Assembly: GCA_902789345.1 (NCBI GenBank)
Contig: CADANT010000003.1
Span: 47,803-111,802, forward strand
Reading direction: 5' to 3'
Length of the DNA stretch: 64,000 nt
DNA from: an uncultured Ruminococcus sp.
GTDB taxonomy: Bacteria; Bacillota; Clostridia; Oscillospirales; Acutalibacteraceae
Shown: piece by piece, positions 27,070 to 36,412 of the stretch
How positions within the stretch are numbered: the stretch's first letter is position 1
How the letters are laid out: each line of letters begins with the position of its first letter
Program-made: the position numbers and the translations under genes
Notes under the pieces: model-generated
What the model was told of the DNA's origin: nothing
Database searches by the model: none
Seen by the model: the letters and a program-made list of their open reading frames with translations, nothing else

Positions 27070-27696
27070 TTATTCCTTACTGTTTATTTTTTCCCATACC
27101 TCATCGTCAAACTCACGGTCCTTAAAATAGTAACGCCTGTCATCATCGGTTATTTCTCTTATAACCTTACAAGGATTTTCGGCGGCGCATACATTGTCCG
27201 GAATATCCTTTGTAACTACACTGCCTGCGCCTATTACAACATTATTTCCGATTTTCACCCCGGGCAAAATTACACTGCTGCCACCTATCCAAACATTGTC
27301 GCCAATGGTAATAGGAATACCGTACTCAAAACCCTTTGTTCTGCCGTCTGGGTGAATTGGGTGACCTGCCGTATATATAGACACACTGGGACCCAGCATA
27401 GCGTTTTTACCAATAGTTATTTTTGCAACATCAAGCATAACACAGCCTGTATTTGCGTAAAAATTCTCTCCAAGGTAAATGTGCGTTCCGTATTCGCAGT
27501 GAAAAGGCGGCTCAAAATATGCAATTTTCCCAAAGTTAATTCCGCTTTTTCTTAAACATTCTTTTCCCTTTTCAGGCTCAAAGGGCATTACTGTATTGTA
27601 CTCACGAATAGCTCTTTTGCATTCAAACTGTTGGTTTATTACTGCCTCATCAGAAAAATATGCCATTTCGTGATCTCTGCGGTAAATATTATCCAT
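27070..27696 (-). CDS. Sugar O-acetyltransferase (maltose/galactoside acetyltransferase type)
   Basis: Left-handed beta-helix (hexapeptide repeat) acetyl-CoA transferase of the Maa/LacA family. It has the N-terminal Mac domain (~1-60), INFGKIAYFEPPFHCEYGTHIYLGENFYANTGCVMLD, the catalytic His in IYTAGHPIHPDGR, and repeats ITIGDNVWIGGSSVILPGVKIGNNVVIGAGSVVTKDI. It acetylates a sugar or thiogalactoside, physiological substrate unknown. AAGGAGAAG precedes the ATG. Single gene, convergent with the transketolase operon. Confidence 0.9.
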   Translation of the reverse strand: MDNIYRRDHEMAYFSDEAVINQQFECKRAIREYNTVMPFEPEKGKECLRKSGINFGKIAYFEPPFHCEYGTHIYLGENFYANTGCVMLDVAKITIGKNAMLGPSVSIYTAGHPIHPDGRTKGFEYGIPITIGDNVWIGGSSVILPGVKIGNNVVIGAGSVVTKDIPDNVCAAENPCKVIREITDDDRRYYFKDREFDDEVWEKINSKE

Positions 27697-27827
27697 TATT
27701 TTCTTCTCCTTATCGGTTTTTACTTTACTGACTTAATTATAGCCTATATTTCATTCCCTGGCTACATTTTTTAAGCAATAATCAGCACTGTAAGTAAACA
27801 TTACCGTTTACTAAGGCTGTTACATTA

Positions 27828-27876
27828 AAAGCCGCCGCAATATTAACTGTAATGTTGTTAATACTGCGGCGGCTTT
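27828..27876 (-). terminator. Terminator of the TAXI-gltS operon
   Basis: Long stem AAAGCCGCCGCAATATTAAC / GTTAATACTGCGGCGGCTTT (one mismatch). On the minus strand it is followed by TTAATG. Confidence 0.8.
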
Positions 27877-27879
27877 AGG

Positions 27880-28062
27880 TTAATCATTTTTACTTTTTTT
27901 CTTTTTAATATGAATTTCAGGCACCGCAACAGTGTCATACTGCACGGTATCGTCAAACTCCTCTGTTTCGGTATCTTTGTTTGCAACCTTGCCCGTATGA
28001 ATTTCAGGAAAAGCAAGATTTTCTGTATAGACTATATATTTTTCTTTATCCTTATTCTTCAC
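27880..28062 (-). CDS. Small charged protein linked to gltS, with two PEIH motifs
   Basis: 60 residues, no homologue recognised. It contains two similar segments, AFPEIHTGK and AVPEIHIKK, separated by an acidic stretch, and ends in a lysine cluster. No signal peptide or membrane segment, so probably cytoplasmic. GTG 28062 has AAAGGATG eight bases upstream, which supports translation. It lies 20 bases after gltS and before the operon terminator, so it is probably co-transcribed and could act on the transporter from the cytoplasmic side (inference). Confidence 0.6.
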   Translation of the reverse strand: MKNKDKEKYIVYTENLAFPEIHTGKVANKDTETEEFDDTVQYDTVAVPEIHIKKKKSKND

Positions 28063-28082
28063 AATAACACATCCTTTTATTT

Positions 28083-29270
28083 TTAAATAACATTAATAAA
28101 TATGGTTATAATCAGACTGTTTATAAAATCAGCAAACAGACTGCCTACTATAGGGATAATTAAATACGCCTTTACTGACGGCACATATTTTTCACAAATT
28201 GCCTGCATATTCGCCATTGCATTAGGTGTAGCACCCATACCAAAGCCACAGGTACCGGAGGCAACCACTGCCGCGTCGTAATCTCTGCCCATAACATTGA
28301 ACACAACAAAATATGAAAAAATAAACATAAGCAGTGCCTGACCTGCAAGCATTATAACAAGTGGCAAAGCAAGGTCTGCAAGTTGCCATAGCTTCAGGGT
28401 AATCATAGCTATGCCCAAAAATAACGAAAGGCAAATACCGCCAAGGTCGTTAATTTCACCCATATGAATTGTGATTTTACCTGTGTACTCGCTTATATTT
28501 CTCATTATGGCGGCTACTATCATTGCACCTATATAAATAGGGAAGGTCATACCTGTAAGTGACAAAAGCTGTGAAACAACTGTGCCCAAGCCCACAGCAA
28601 TTATCAGCTGAAAAACAGCCGGCGCATACATAGAAAAATGCCTTTCGTGCTTTTCTTCTTCCTCTACAAGCAGGCTGTCATCTTCGCTTTTTACAGTATC
28701 TAAAAGGTTATGCTTTTTTATTAACCTGTTGCCTACAGGCCCGCCCATTAGCGAGCCGGCAATAAGTCCAAAGGTAGCGGCGGCCGTACAAACGGTAGTT
28801 GCACCACTTACGCTTAGGTCTTCAAGTACAGGTCCGAAAGCACCGGCGGTACCGTGACCGCCTACCATAGGTATAGAGCCTGTTGTCATACCCGTTAGGG
28901 AATCCAGTCCCAACAGGTTTGCAAGACCTATTGCCGCAAAGTTTTGACCGGCAATAAGAACAATTACCAATATTAAAAATATTATAAGTGATTTTCCTCC
29001 GCTTTTGAGCACCCTTAGATTTGCCTGGAAACCTACAGAGGTGAAGAAAAATACCATACATACTTCTTTTAATGTATCGTCAAAATCAATATACAAAACA
29101 CCGGTTATATACAGCACAAGGGTAAATACCGCAAACAGCAAGCCCCCTATTACAGGCGAGGGTATGCAAAATTTTTCAAGAAATGAAATTTTCTTTTTTA
29201 AAAAGTTACCAACTATCAGAACAACCACAGCCACTGCGATTGTCTGATACATATCAAGTGTTATTTCCAA
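28083..29270 (-). CDS. gltS: Sodium/glutamate symporter, GltS family
   Basis: Polytopic membrane protein of 395 residues with about ten hydrophobic segments. Family marks: the N-terminal VLIVGNFLKKKISFLEKFCIPSPVIGGLLFAV, GLDSLTGMTTGSIPMVGGHGTAGAFGP, and VVASGTCGFGMGATPNAMANMQAI, the two glycine-rich reentrant-type regions. It imports a dicarboxylic amino acid with Na+. The TTG start at 29270 follows AAAGGA. It lies 21 bases downstream of a TAXI-type binding protein gene, an unusual partner for a GltS carrier. Confidence 0.92.
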   Translation of the reverse strand: MEITLDMYQTIAVAVVVLIVGNFLKKKISFLEKFCIPSPVIGGLLFAVFTLVLYITGVLYIDFDDTLKEVCMVFFFTSVGFQANLRVLKSGGKSLIIFLILVIVLIAGQNFAAIGLANLLGLDSLTGMTTGSIPMVGGHGTAGAFGPVLEDLSVSGATTVCTAAATFGLIAGSLMGGPVGNRLIKKHNLLDTVKSEDDSLLVEEEEKHERHFSMYAPAVFQLIIAVGLGTVVSQLLSLTGMTFPIYIGAMIVAAIMRNISEYTGKITIHMGEINDLGGICLSLFLGIAMITLKLWQLADLALPLVIMLAGQALLMFIFSYFVVFNVMGRDYDAAVVASGTCGFGMGATPNAMANMQAICEKYVPSVKAYLIIPIVGSLFADFINSLIITIFINVI

Positions 29271-29291
29271 CTATATCGTCCTTTCGCAGTT

Positions 29292-30245
29292 TTACTCCGT
29301 TTTTACTGTTATTCCTTTTTCACTGTAATACCTTGCGGCACCTTTGTGAAAAGGAATTTTTATGCCCTGTACGGCGTCGTGTTCGTTTATTTCAATATTA
29401 GCAGAAACCGTCAGCTGTAGTTCTTTGGCATTGTTAAACACAAGCTCGGTCAATGCCTGCACCTGCTCTTCCGAAAGCTTATTGCTTGCAACAAGCAGTG
29501 CCTTTACTCCCACTGAGGTAATATCGTTTTCTTGACCGCTGTATATATCCTTAGAAATAGTACAGTCAATATACGAATACGCCGCCTTTAGTTTATCGGC
29601 CTTTTCTTTATCAATGCTTAGCAGACGGATATTGCACTGTTTTGAAAGCTCCTGTATAACTGTTGCATTTATGCCCACCGTACAGAAGAATGCATCTATT
29701 TCCCCTGCGGAAAGCTTTTTTGCCGCCTGTGCATAGTCGAGGTTTGTTTTATTTATCATTTTTGAAGTAAAACCATACACAGAAAGTATTTGGTTGGCAT
29801 TAAGCTCTGTACCCGACTCCTTTTCGCCAATACTTACAGTTTTACCAAGAAGGTCGTCAATACTTTTAATATTTGAATCTTCTCTTACTATTATGTGGCA
29901 AGCCTCGGTAAACAATCCTGCCACAGCGCCATAGCCCTTGTAGGACTTTGACGATGAAAAGGAGTTTTCACCGTTATAGGCATCATTAACTATATCTGAC
30001 TGTGCAATGGCGGCATCAATATACCCCTGCGACAAAAGCCTGACATTAGCGGCAGAGCCTGCTGTGGTTTTCACCTCTATATCTAATTTACCTTGGGAAT
30101 CTGCAAGCTGTTTCAGCGATGTAGCAGTTTCGTGATAAATGCCGCCTACTCCTGCCGAACCAAGGCGAATTTTTTGGTCGCCTATTGAACAGCCACAAAG
30201 CAGTACCGTCAGCAAAACAAGCAATACTGCAATTATTTTTTTCAT
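29292..30245 (-). CDS. TAXI-family solute-binding lipoprotein
   Basis: Lipoprotein signal MKKIIAVLLVLLTVLLCGC with lipobox Cys19. The mature protein has TAXI-family marks: RLGSAGVGGIYHETATSLKQLA, TAGSAANVRLLSQGYIDAAIAQSDIVNDAY, and LLGKTVSIGEKESGTELNANQIL. TAXI proteins normally deliver substrate (often glutamate-like) to TRAP permeases with DctM/DctQ domains, but none is present here; the next gene is gltS. Inference: it presents an amino acid to GltS, making a binding-protein-dependent secondary transporter. Confidence 0.88.
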   Translation of the reverse strand: MKKIIAVLLVLLTVLLCGCSIGDQKIRLGSAGVGGIYHETATSLKQLADSQGKLDIEVKTTAGSAANVRLLSQGYIDAAIAQSDIVNDAYNGENSFSSSKSYKGYGAVAGLFTEACHIIVREDSNIKSIDDLLGKTVSIGEKESGTELNANQILSVYGFTSKMINKTNLDYAQAAKKLSAGEIDAFFCTVGINATVIQELSKQCNIRLLSIDKEKADKLKAAYSYIDCTISKDIYSGQENDITSVGVKALLVASNKLSEEQVQALTELVFNNAKELQLTVSANIEINEHDAVQGIKIPFHKGAARYYSEKGITVKTE

Positions 30246-30407
30246 TTAAACACTCTCTTTTCTATAAATCAAGCAAAAATTATAATTAACATACTTTCAG
30301 CATTAAAGCTTAGCGTAACAAAAATTTATATTAAATAATATTAAATTAAATGTACAAAGTATTTAAGAATTAAAAATAATTAGTTATTTACAAAATACAT
30401 ATACAAT

Positions 30408-33400
30408 TTACTTCACACCAAAAGCAGTAATTTTGCCCAGGTCATTTTGGTTAAAAGTACCGTTTTTCAGTCCCAGCTCCACAGCATTATTTACAGTGGC
30501 GGTTATCAGACTTCCTATTCTGGCAAAGCCCAATCTATTTGCTGTTTCCTTTATAAGGTCATCTTTGCCTATACTGCCCTGTTGATTAAGCACCTCTGTG
30601 GCGGCGTTTAAAATTTCGTATGAGGAAATATCGTCGATATTTCTTTTCAGCCCCTCACTGCCGGCGGTGCGGTAAATTTTATACTCTGTTGGCTCCTGCA
30701 CCGGTGACCAACAAAATATATTTTCACCGTCAGCTGTTTCGGTATGCTCAATTTTTGCAAGAATTGTACTTAAATATTCCTCGGTTTTACTTCCGGAGCG
30801 GCTTATGCCATAGGCAGAAAGTACCTTTTTAAACAACAGCCTTTTGCTTATAGGTGACTCTGTCATAATTATTTTAAACATCAGCTTTTGCAATTCTACA
30901 GCCGACGCCGGCTCATAAAAGCTGTCTATGTCGCCAAAGCTTTCTATTTTGTACTCAACATAAGATTTAGCAGACGGTGACTGCAAAGCTTCGGTATCTA
31001 TTTTTTCAAAGCAAGTATTTGAGGCAGGCACGGTTTTGGGTAAACTGTTTTCGTCCTTTTCGGCTGTAAGTGCAAAATCAATTTTTTGCTTAATCTTCTC
31101 TATAACACGCTGTGGGTTGTCAAACCATTCAAGTGTCCACACACGCATAACACTCCAGCCAAGTCCGCCCAGAATATCAGGCTGTAAAACAAACCTGTCT
31201 TTAGCTGTGGCAGAGCTTTTACAGTTTACACCGTCTGTTAATATACCTAAAATATAGGTATCAGGATTATTAGGGTCAATTACGCCTATATCTATTTTAT
31301 ACTTTGAACAGCCTATATTAGTATTAACCTTATATCCCAATTTTTCTATTGCTGCTGCAATATCTGCTGTAATTGTACTTTCTTTTACAGATGAATCCTC
31401 ACTGCCGGCTATGACTATATTTTTATTTTGCTGTGCAAACTTTAGAAAGCCTTTTAGGCCTGCTACACCCTCTGCCCTTGTTCTGGATGTATCAATTTGT
31501 TCCGGTGTAATAGTTGCATAAACAATCATTTCTTTTCTTGCTCTTGAAATAGCAACATTAAGTCTGCGCCAACCGCCCTCTCGGTTTAGAGGGCCAAAGT
31601 TCATTGACACCTTGCCGTTTTTGTCAGGGCCATATCCTACAGAGAACAAAATTACATCTCGTTCATCTCCCTGTACATTTTCCAAATTTTTAACAAAAAC
31701 CGGCTCATATGATTGCAAGTCATATTTTTCAAGCTCCGGGTTTTCAGCAAACGCCTCTGCAAGCAGATCCTCTATAAGGTGCTGTTGTATTACATTAAAG
31801 GTAACAACGCCTATACTGCTGTTTCTAAGGTTTTCGTCACTAAGACGACGCATAATTTCAGCAACAACCGCCTGTGCCTCTGCCCTGTTTTCCTTGGTAT
31901 TTCCTTTGTCATAAAAGCCGTCAATATGTACCAGGCTGACAGCCGACACACGGTCATTAGGTGACGGAAAAGTATACAGCTTGTTGTCATAATACTGCAT
32001 ATTGCTAAAGGCTATCAGACTTTCGTGCCTTGAACGATAGTGCCACTTTAAATACATTTGCGGCATTGAAATTGACAGGCAGTCGTCAAGCAGACTTTCT
32101 AGATCCTCGTTTTCAATGTTTTCTTCATCAATTCTGTTAGATTTAAAAAATCCTGTTGGCGGCAGCTGTTTAGGGTCACCTACTACTACAACATTTTCAC
32201 CTCTTGCAATAGTACCCACTGCCTCACAGGTAGGCAGCTGTGAAGCCTCGTCAAAAATAACTAAATCAAATTTTGGAAATTTCGGGTCAATATACTGTGC
32301 TACAGAAATAGGGCTCATAAGCATACACGGGCACAGTCTTCTTAAAAGTGACGGTACACTGTTAAACAGCTTACGAATAGACATCATTCTGCCGTTGCTT
32401 TTTATTGCACGCTTTAATATTCCCATCTCTGACGATGAGCTTACTGCTCCGCTTACCGGAACATCTGCCGAGAGCTTGGCAACAAGCTCCTGAACGGTTA
32501 AGGTGCTATAGTCGTCTATCAGCTTGTGATAAGCCTCTATTGTATTTTCAAAGCTGTCGCTTCTAAACATCTTTAAGCTGTTGTCCTGTGTTATGCCGTT
32601 AAGCACAAGCATATAAAACAGCTGACATTCAAAAGCCGGTTGTATCTCTTTACTGTTTAATTGATTGTTTTCTACGGCTGTATGAATACACTCCAGTCCG
32701 TTTTCTTTAAGGGCCTGCAATGCTGATGTATATGCCGTCCAGTCAAACAGCATATTGGTATTGCTGTTAATATCACACAACTGTTTTTCAAGGGTGTTAA
32801 ACCAGTCTTCATTGTTTTCCTGTTCTTTATTAATCTTACAAAGCCGGGTAAATTTATCCCACTGCCCTAAGTAGCTTTCAACCGTATTTACACCGTTTGA
32901 CAGTGCGGTGTAATTTACACCTTGTGCAGCTGTAAGCACCGTACCGATTTGCGGCAACTTCTTCATATGCTGTATTACCTTGTGAACAGCCTCTGCCTTA
33001 TTTAGTGCAGCTCTAAGCATATTCCAGTCGGTTTCACTTCCCCTTGTCCAACCTGAAAGAGGGTTTGAGAAGTAGCTGTTAGAGCTGTCCAGCTTATTCT
33101 TTAGCATTTTAAAGGCACACAGTTTATTGTAGTGTGAAACAATGTTTTCCTTTGTGATGCTTTCCGGGTTTAGGCTGTACATTTTAAGTTCGTTTAACAG
33201 CTTCTTTTGCTTAGAGTTTTTAGATAAGAACCACATATTCTCAGCACTTTTCCAATTTTCAAAAGCCGTTGTAAAATCGTAAGAAAAAACATTAGCCGTA
33301 AATACCCCTGCTATTTCCTGTTTTTCTTTTTCGTAAGCAAGGCCGTCATTATAAAAAGAATTTACCTGGGTGGTAAAGGCGCTGTAATCGTTTCTTGCAA

Positions 33401-36185
33401 TTAAATTACCAAGCAACGGCGCTTGTATGAGTAACGCCTTGCACAGCTGTAAAACATTCTCTATTTCTGCTCTGTTGGTAGACTTTGGCAAATTTAAGCT
33501 GTTTAATATCAGCGTTAAAGAATCGGAAGTACTTTTATAGTTGTTAATTAGCTCTGAAGAAAGGTCATAAATATTTTGGCGGGCTTCAATAGAATATTCT
33601 GTAAGCAAAACACATCTTAACGGGTGGTTTGCAGTATCACCTACAGCGTCTAATGAATGCGCATAATTATCAACCATTTTTTCAAGCTCAGTGATTTTTT
33701 CCTTATTTATATCATGTACAAGTTCGGCAGAAATTTTTAATTTGTCCTTAAAGTCACTGTATTGCTCATAATGCTCTATAGCCTCGTACACAGAATATCC
33801 GCTTTGTCTTACTTGATGCAGTCCGTTAATTACATCGTTCATACTTGTGCGAATTTCATTTAGTTTCTGCGCTGTAGCTCTGTATTCGTCAGGCTGTTTT
33901 ATTCTGCCTACTTCAAGTGCATTATTTAGTTGCGAAAGCACACTGCTTTTACTTGATTTATTGGAATGCAGTTCTAAACAAAACGGGTCAAGTCCAATAG
34001 CCGCCAAGCGGTTTTGAACAACATTAAGCGCCGCCATCTTTTCAGCAACAAACAAAACCGACTTGCCGTGATACAGTGCGTTGGCTATCATATTGGTAAT
34101 AGTTTGAGATTTACCTGTTCCCGGAGGGCCGTGAAGAACAAAGCTTTCACCGTTGGCAGCGGCGGTTATAGCCAGCATTTGAGATGAATCCGCACTAAGT
34201 GGGATTGCCATTTGGTCGGGTGCAACGGTGCTGTCAAGCTCCTCGGGAGTAAGCTCCATTTGCTTAGGCTCCCAGCTTATTTTTTGGTCAATAAGCGACG
34301 CCACTACTTTATTTTCCTTTAATTCCTCTGCCCTGTTATGCAAGTCGCTCCACATAACAAACTGTCCGAACGAAAATTGTCCTATACAAGCGGCGTCAAC
34401 AATATTCCAACGCTTTTTATCAAGTATGGCATTGCGAATAGTGTTGAAAACAAGGGGAATATCAATTCCGGATTCGTCCTCGGGCAACGGATCTAAGCTT
34501 GGAATTTTAAGCTCAAATATCTGTCGCAAATATTCAATAAGCGTAATATTTATCTGTGTTTCTTCCTGTCGGCTTTTTATAACATAGCCTTTATTTTTGG
34601 AGCTTTTCAACAGCTCTATAGGCACCAAAATAAGCGGTGCATATCGTGGCTTTTCTGACAGGTCGCTTTCAAACCATTTTAAAAATCCAAGTGCGGCAAA
34701 CAAGGTATTACTGCCGTTTTCCTCTATGCCGGACTTTGCCGAACGATACACAGTCTTTAGACTTTTTTCCAATTCTTCTGCGCTTAAAAAAGTCCGCAGT
34801 CTGTTATTTTTAAATTCCTGTTGTGCAATGTTTGATATTAAGTCATTATCATTTTCAATTTCATACAATTTAACATCACGAACAGACGCTGTCCACTCTG
34901 ATGGTACCTCCATAATTCTGAAGCTTGTACCTGCCGCCAGCTCATCTTCAAGCAAGGCAATGTCAGAAACCATAAATTGTATGGAATTTTTTGTTCCACG
35001 AAAATTCAGCAAAGAATTTCTAAGGCTAAAATCCAACAGCTTTCTTTCCCATATCTGCTGTCTTGTAAGCAGCTTTTGGTCACAGTTAATCACACCCACA
35101 TCTGTTCGTTTCAGCTCCTGAGGGGCTGAAATATTTTCGGCTGTATCTAAGTTTTCCTGACCTGCCTGGGCTGCAAAGTCTTTTTTTATTTGCAGAGGTA
35201 TAGGACGAATACCACTGCCCCTAGACCTTTGAATATCTATAGCGTAGCAAAATTCATCTTCATTCAGCAGATTATCCTTGCCATGCTTGAGTGCCTTTTC
35301 AAAATTTATTCCTTTGCCTGCACAAAAGTCTGTACACTCTGCCAGCAAAATATTTTCACTGCCGGCTACGGTTCTTTTTTGCAGTGCCGCAACATCGTCA
35401 ACAGCACAGTCTGCAAATGTTTCTTCCTCCAGCCAACAGCCGCAAAAAGCGTGTCCTTTTATAATAACGATAATCGGGTGCAGTCCCACAGCCTCAAGGC
35501 AGCTTGCGTACAAAACCGCCAAGTCCAGGCAAGTGCCCTGCTTCTGTTGAAGTACAATATGCGGTAAGCGAATTCTTTGTCCTACCGTTTCATAGCTTGC
35601 CGGAGGGGAGTTATAAATAATACCGGCAGACTGTAGTGCCGCATATATTGCCGCCATTTGCGCCTTTACATTATCCGGGTTGCGTGTTTGGTAGCCTGTA
35701 AAAGAGGGGTACTTTCCCCATTGTTTTAGGTAGCCCGACGCCGCAGAAATCACCTCTGAAATTTTTGGGTGGTTTGGGGTAACAAAAGCGGCAATAATTT
35801 CAGGTATAAGTAAAACGCCGCCCCACTGGTCATAAGCCAGCAATTCAATGGTTTTGTCACATTGAAAAACAACAGCATCGTTTTCATAGAGAGTAAACTG
35901 TACTTCACCAACTAACTTTTCTGTAAGCGAAAAAAGAAAATCTGTAGACAGCCTTATATTAACCGGGTTAATTTCTACAGACGAATGTGGCGCTATTGAC
36001 TGAATATTATATGAAAATTCCTTTGCAAAATTAGGCTCAAAGGTTATTTTTAAAGTAACATTTTCCAATACCCGGTCAGAGTCATTATTAACTGTAACAT
36101 CTCTGATAACAGGCACATAATTTTGCTGCATTGCAAAATTAATTGAACTTAGCAGTACACCGCCTACCGTAATTTTACTATCCAT
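30408..36185 (-). CDS. Giant DUF4011-type SF1 helicase with transglutaminase-like and nuclease domains
   Basis: About 1,925 residues from ATG 36185 (GGAGG six bases upstream; the frame open to 36230 is not used). Domains: N-terminal Ig-like strands (~1-120); a transglutaminase/protease-like domain with QKQGTCLDLAVLYASC (Cys ~219) and IIKGHAFCGCW (His ~245); a DUF4011-like block RQQIWERKLLDFSLRNSLLNFR (~375-395); Walker A LHGPPGTGKSQT (~684-695); a long helical insertion; motif II FDLVIFDEASQLP (~1306); and VGDPKQLPP, WHYRSRHESLIAF and NVAISRARKEM. Then a Vsr/DUF559-like nuclease fold (KIDIGVIDPN near ~1630, GWSVMRVWTLEWF near ~1683) and a C-terminal winged-helix-like tail. The function is unproven; large helicase-nuclease fusions of this sort often act against phage or foreign DNA. 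Single gene. Confidence 0.8.
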   Translation of the reverse strand: MDSKITVGGVLLSSINFAMQQNYVPVIRDVTVNNDSDRVLENVTLKITFEPNFAKEFSYNIQSIAPHSSVEINPVNIRLSTDFLFSLTEKLVGEVQFTLYENDAVVFQCDKTIELLAYDQWGGVLLIPEIIAAFVTPNHPKISEVISAASGYLKQWGKYPSFTGYQTRNPDNVKAQMAAIYAALQSAGIIYNSPPASYETVGQRIRLPHIVLQQKQGTCLDLAVLYASCLEAVGLHPIIVIIKGHAFCGCWLEEETFADCAVDDVAALQKRTVAGSENILLAECTDFCAGKGINFEKALKHGKDNLLNEDEFCYAIDIQRSRGSGIRPIPLQIKKDFAAQAGQENLDTAENISAPQELKRTDVGVINCDQKLLTRQQIWERKLLDFSLRNSLLNFRGTKNSIQFMVSDIALLEDELAAGTSFRIMEVPSEWTASVRDVKLYEIENDNDLISNIAQQEFKNNRLRTFLSAEELEKSLKTVYRSAKSGIEENGSNTLFAALGFLKWFESDLSEKPRYAPLILVPIELLKSSKNKGYVIKSRQEETQINITLIEYLRQIFELKIPSLDPLPEDESGIDIPLVFNTIRNAILDKKRWNIVDAACIGQFSFGQFVMWSDLHNRAEELKENKVVASLIDQKISWEPKQMELTPEELDSTVAPDQMAIPLSADSSQMLAITAAANGESFVLHGPPGTGKSQTITNMIANALYHGKSVLFVAEKMAALNVVQNRLAAIGLDPFCLELHSNKSSKSSVLSQLNNALEVGRIKQPDEYRATAQKLNEIRTSMNDVINGLHQVRQSGYSVYEAIEHYEQYSDFKDKLKISAELVHDINKEKITELEKMVDNYAHSLDAVGDTANHPLRCVLLTEYSIEARQNIYDLSSELINNYKSTSDSLTLILNSLNLPKSTNRAEIENVLQLCKALLIQAPLLGNLIARNDYSAFTTQVNSFYNDGLAYEKEKQEIAGVFTANVFSYDFTTAFENWKSAENMWFLSKNSKQKKLLNELKMYSLNPESITKENIVSHYNKLCAFKMLKNKLDSSNSYFSNPLSGWTRGSETDWNMLRAALNKAEAVHKVIQHMKKLPQIGTVLTAAQGVNYTALSNGVNTVESYLGQWDKFTRLCKINKEQENNEDWFNTLEKQLCDINSNTNMLFDWTAYTSALQALKENGLECIHTAVENNQLNSKEIQPAFECQLFYMLVLNGITQDNSLKMFRSDSFENTIEAYHKLIDDYSTLTVQELVAKLSADVPVSGAVSSSSEMGILKRAIKSNGRMMSIRKLFNSVPSLLRRLCPCMLMSPISVAQYIDPKFPKFDLVIFDEASQLPTCEAVGTIARGENVVVVGDPKQLPPTGFFKSNRIDEENIENEDLESLLDDCLSISMPQMYLKWHYRSRHESLIAFSNMQYYDNKLYTFPSPNDRVSAVSLVHIDGFYDKGNTKENRAEAQAVVAEIMRRLSDENLRNSSIGVVTFNVIQQHLIEDLLAEAFAENPELEKYDLQSYEPVFVKNLENVQGDERDVILFSVGYGPDKNGKVSMNFGPLNREGGWRRLNVAISRARKEMIVYATITPEQIDTSRTRAEGVAGLKGFLKFAQQNKNIVIAGSEDSSVKESTITADIAAAIEKLGYKVNTNIGCSKYKIDIGVIDPNNPDTYILGILTDGVNCKSSATAKDRFVLQPDILGGLGWSVMRVWTLEWFDNPQRVIEKIKQKIDFALTAEKDENSLPKTVPASNTCFEKIDTEALQSPSAKSYVEYKIESFGDIDSFYEPASAVELQKLMFKIIMTESPISKRLLFKKVLSAYGISRSGSKTEEYLSTILAKIEHTETADGENIFCWSPVQEPTEYKIYRTAGSEGLKRNIDDISSYEILNAATEVLNQQGSIGKDDLIKETANRLGFARIGSLITATVNNAVELGLKNGTFNQNDLGKITAFGVK

Positions 36186-36328
36186 ACAGCAGCCTCCAAA
36201 TTTATAATAGATTTTATTACAGTATAGCACAATTTTACGGTATTTTCAACAAAATTACAGAGATACTTCTTTTTATTATAAAAGAAATAGCTATATTTTT
36301 ACAGATGTTTTTTATTTTGGCATAAAAT

Positions 36329-36356
36329 AAAAAGCCGACAATAATGACGGCTTTTT
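36329..36356 (-). terminator. Terminator of metQNI
   Basis: AAAAAGCCG (36329-36337) / CGGCTTTTT (36348-36356); T run on the minus strand, just past metI. Confidence 0.8.
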
Positions 36357-36412
36357 ATAACTTAGTTATTAAATTGTTTAAGGAGTTTTCCTAATAGCTG
36401 AGACATGTAATC

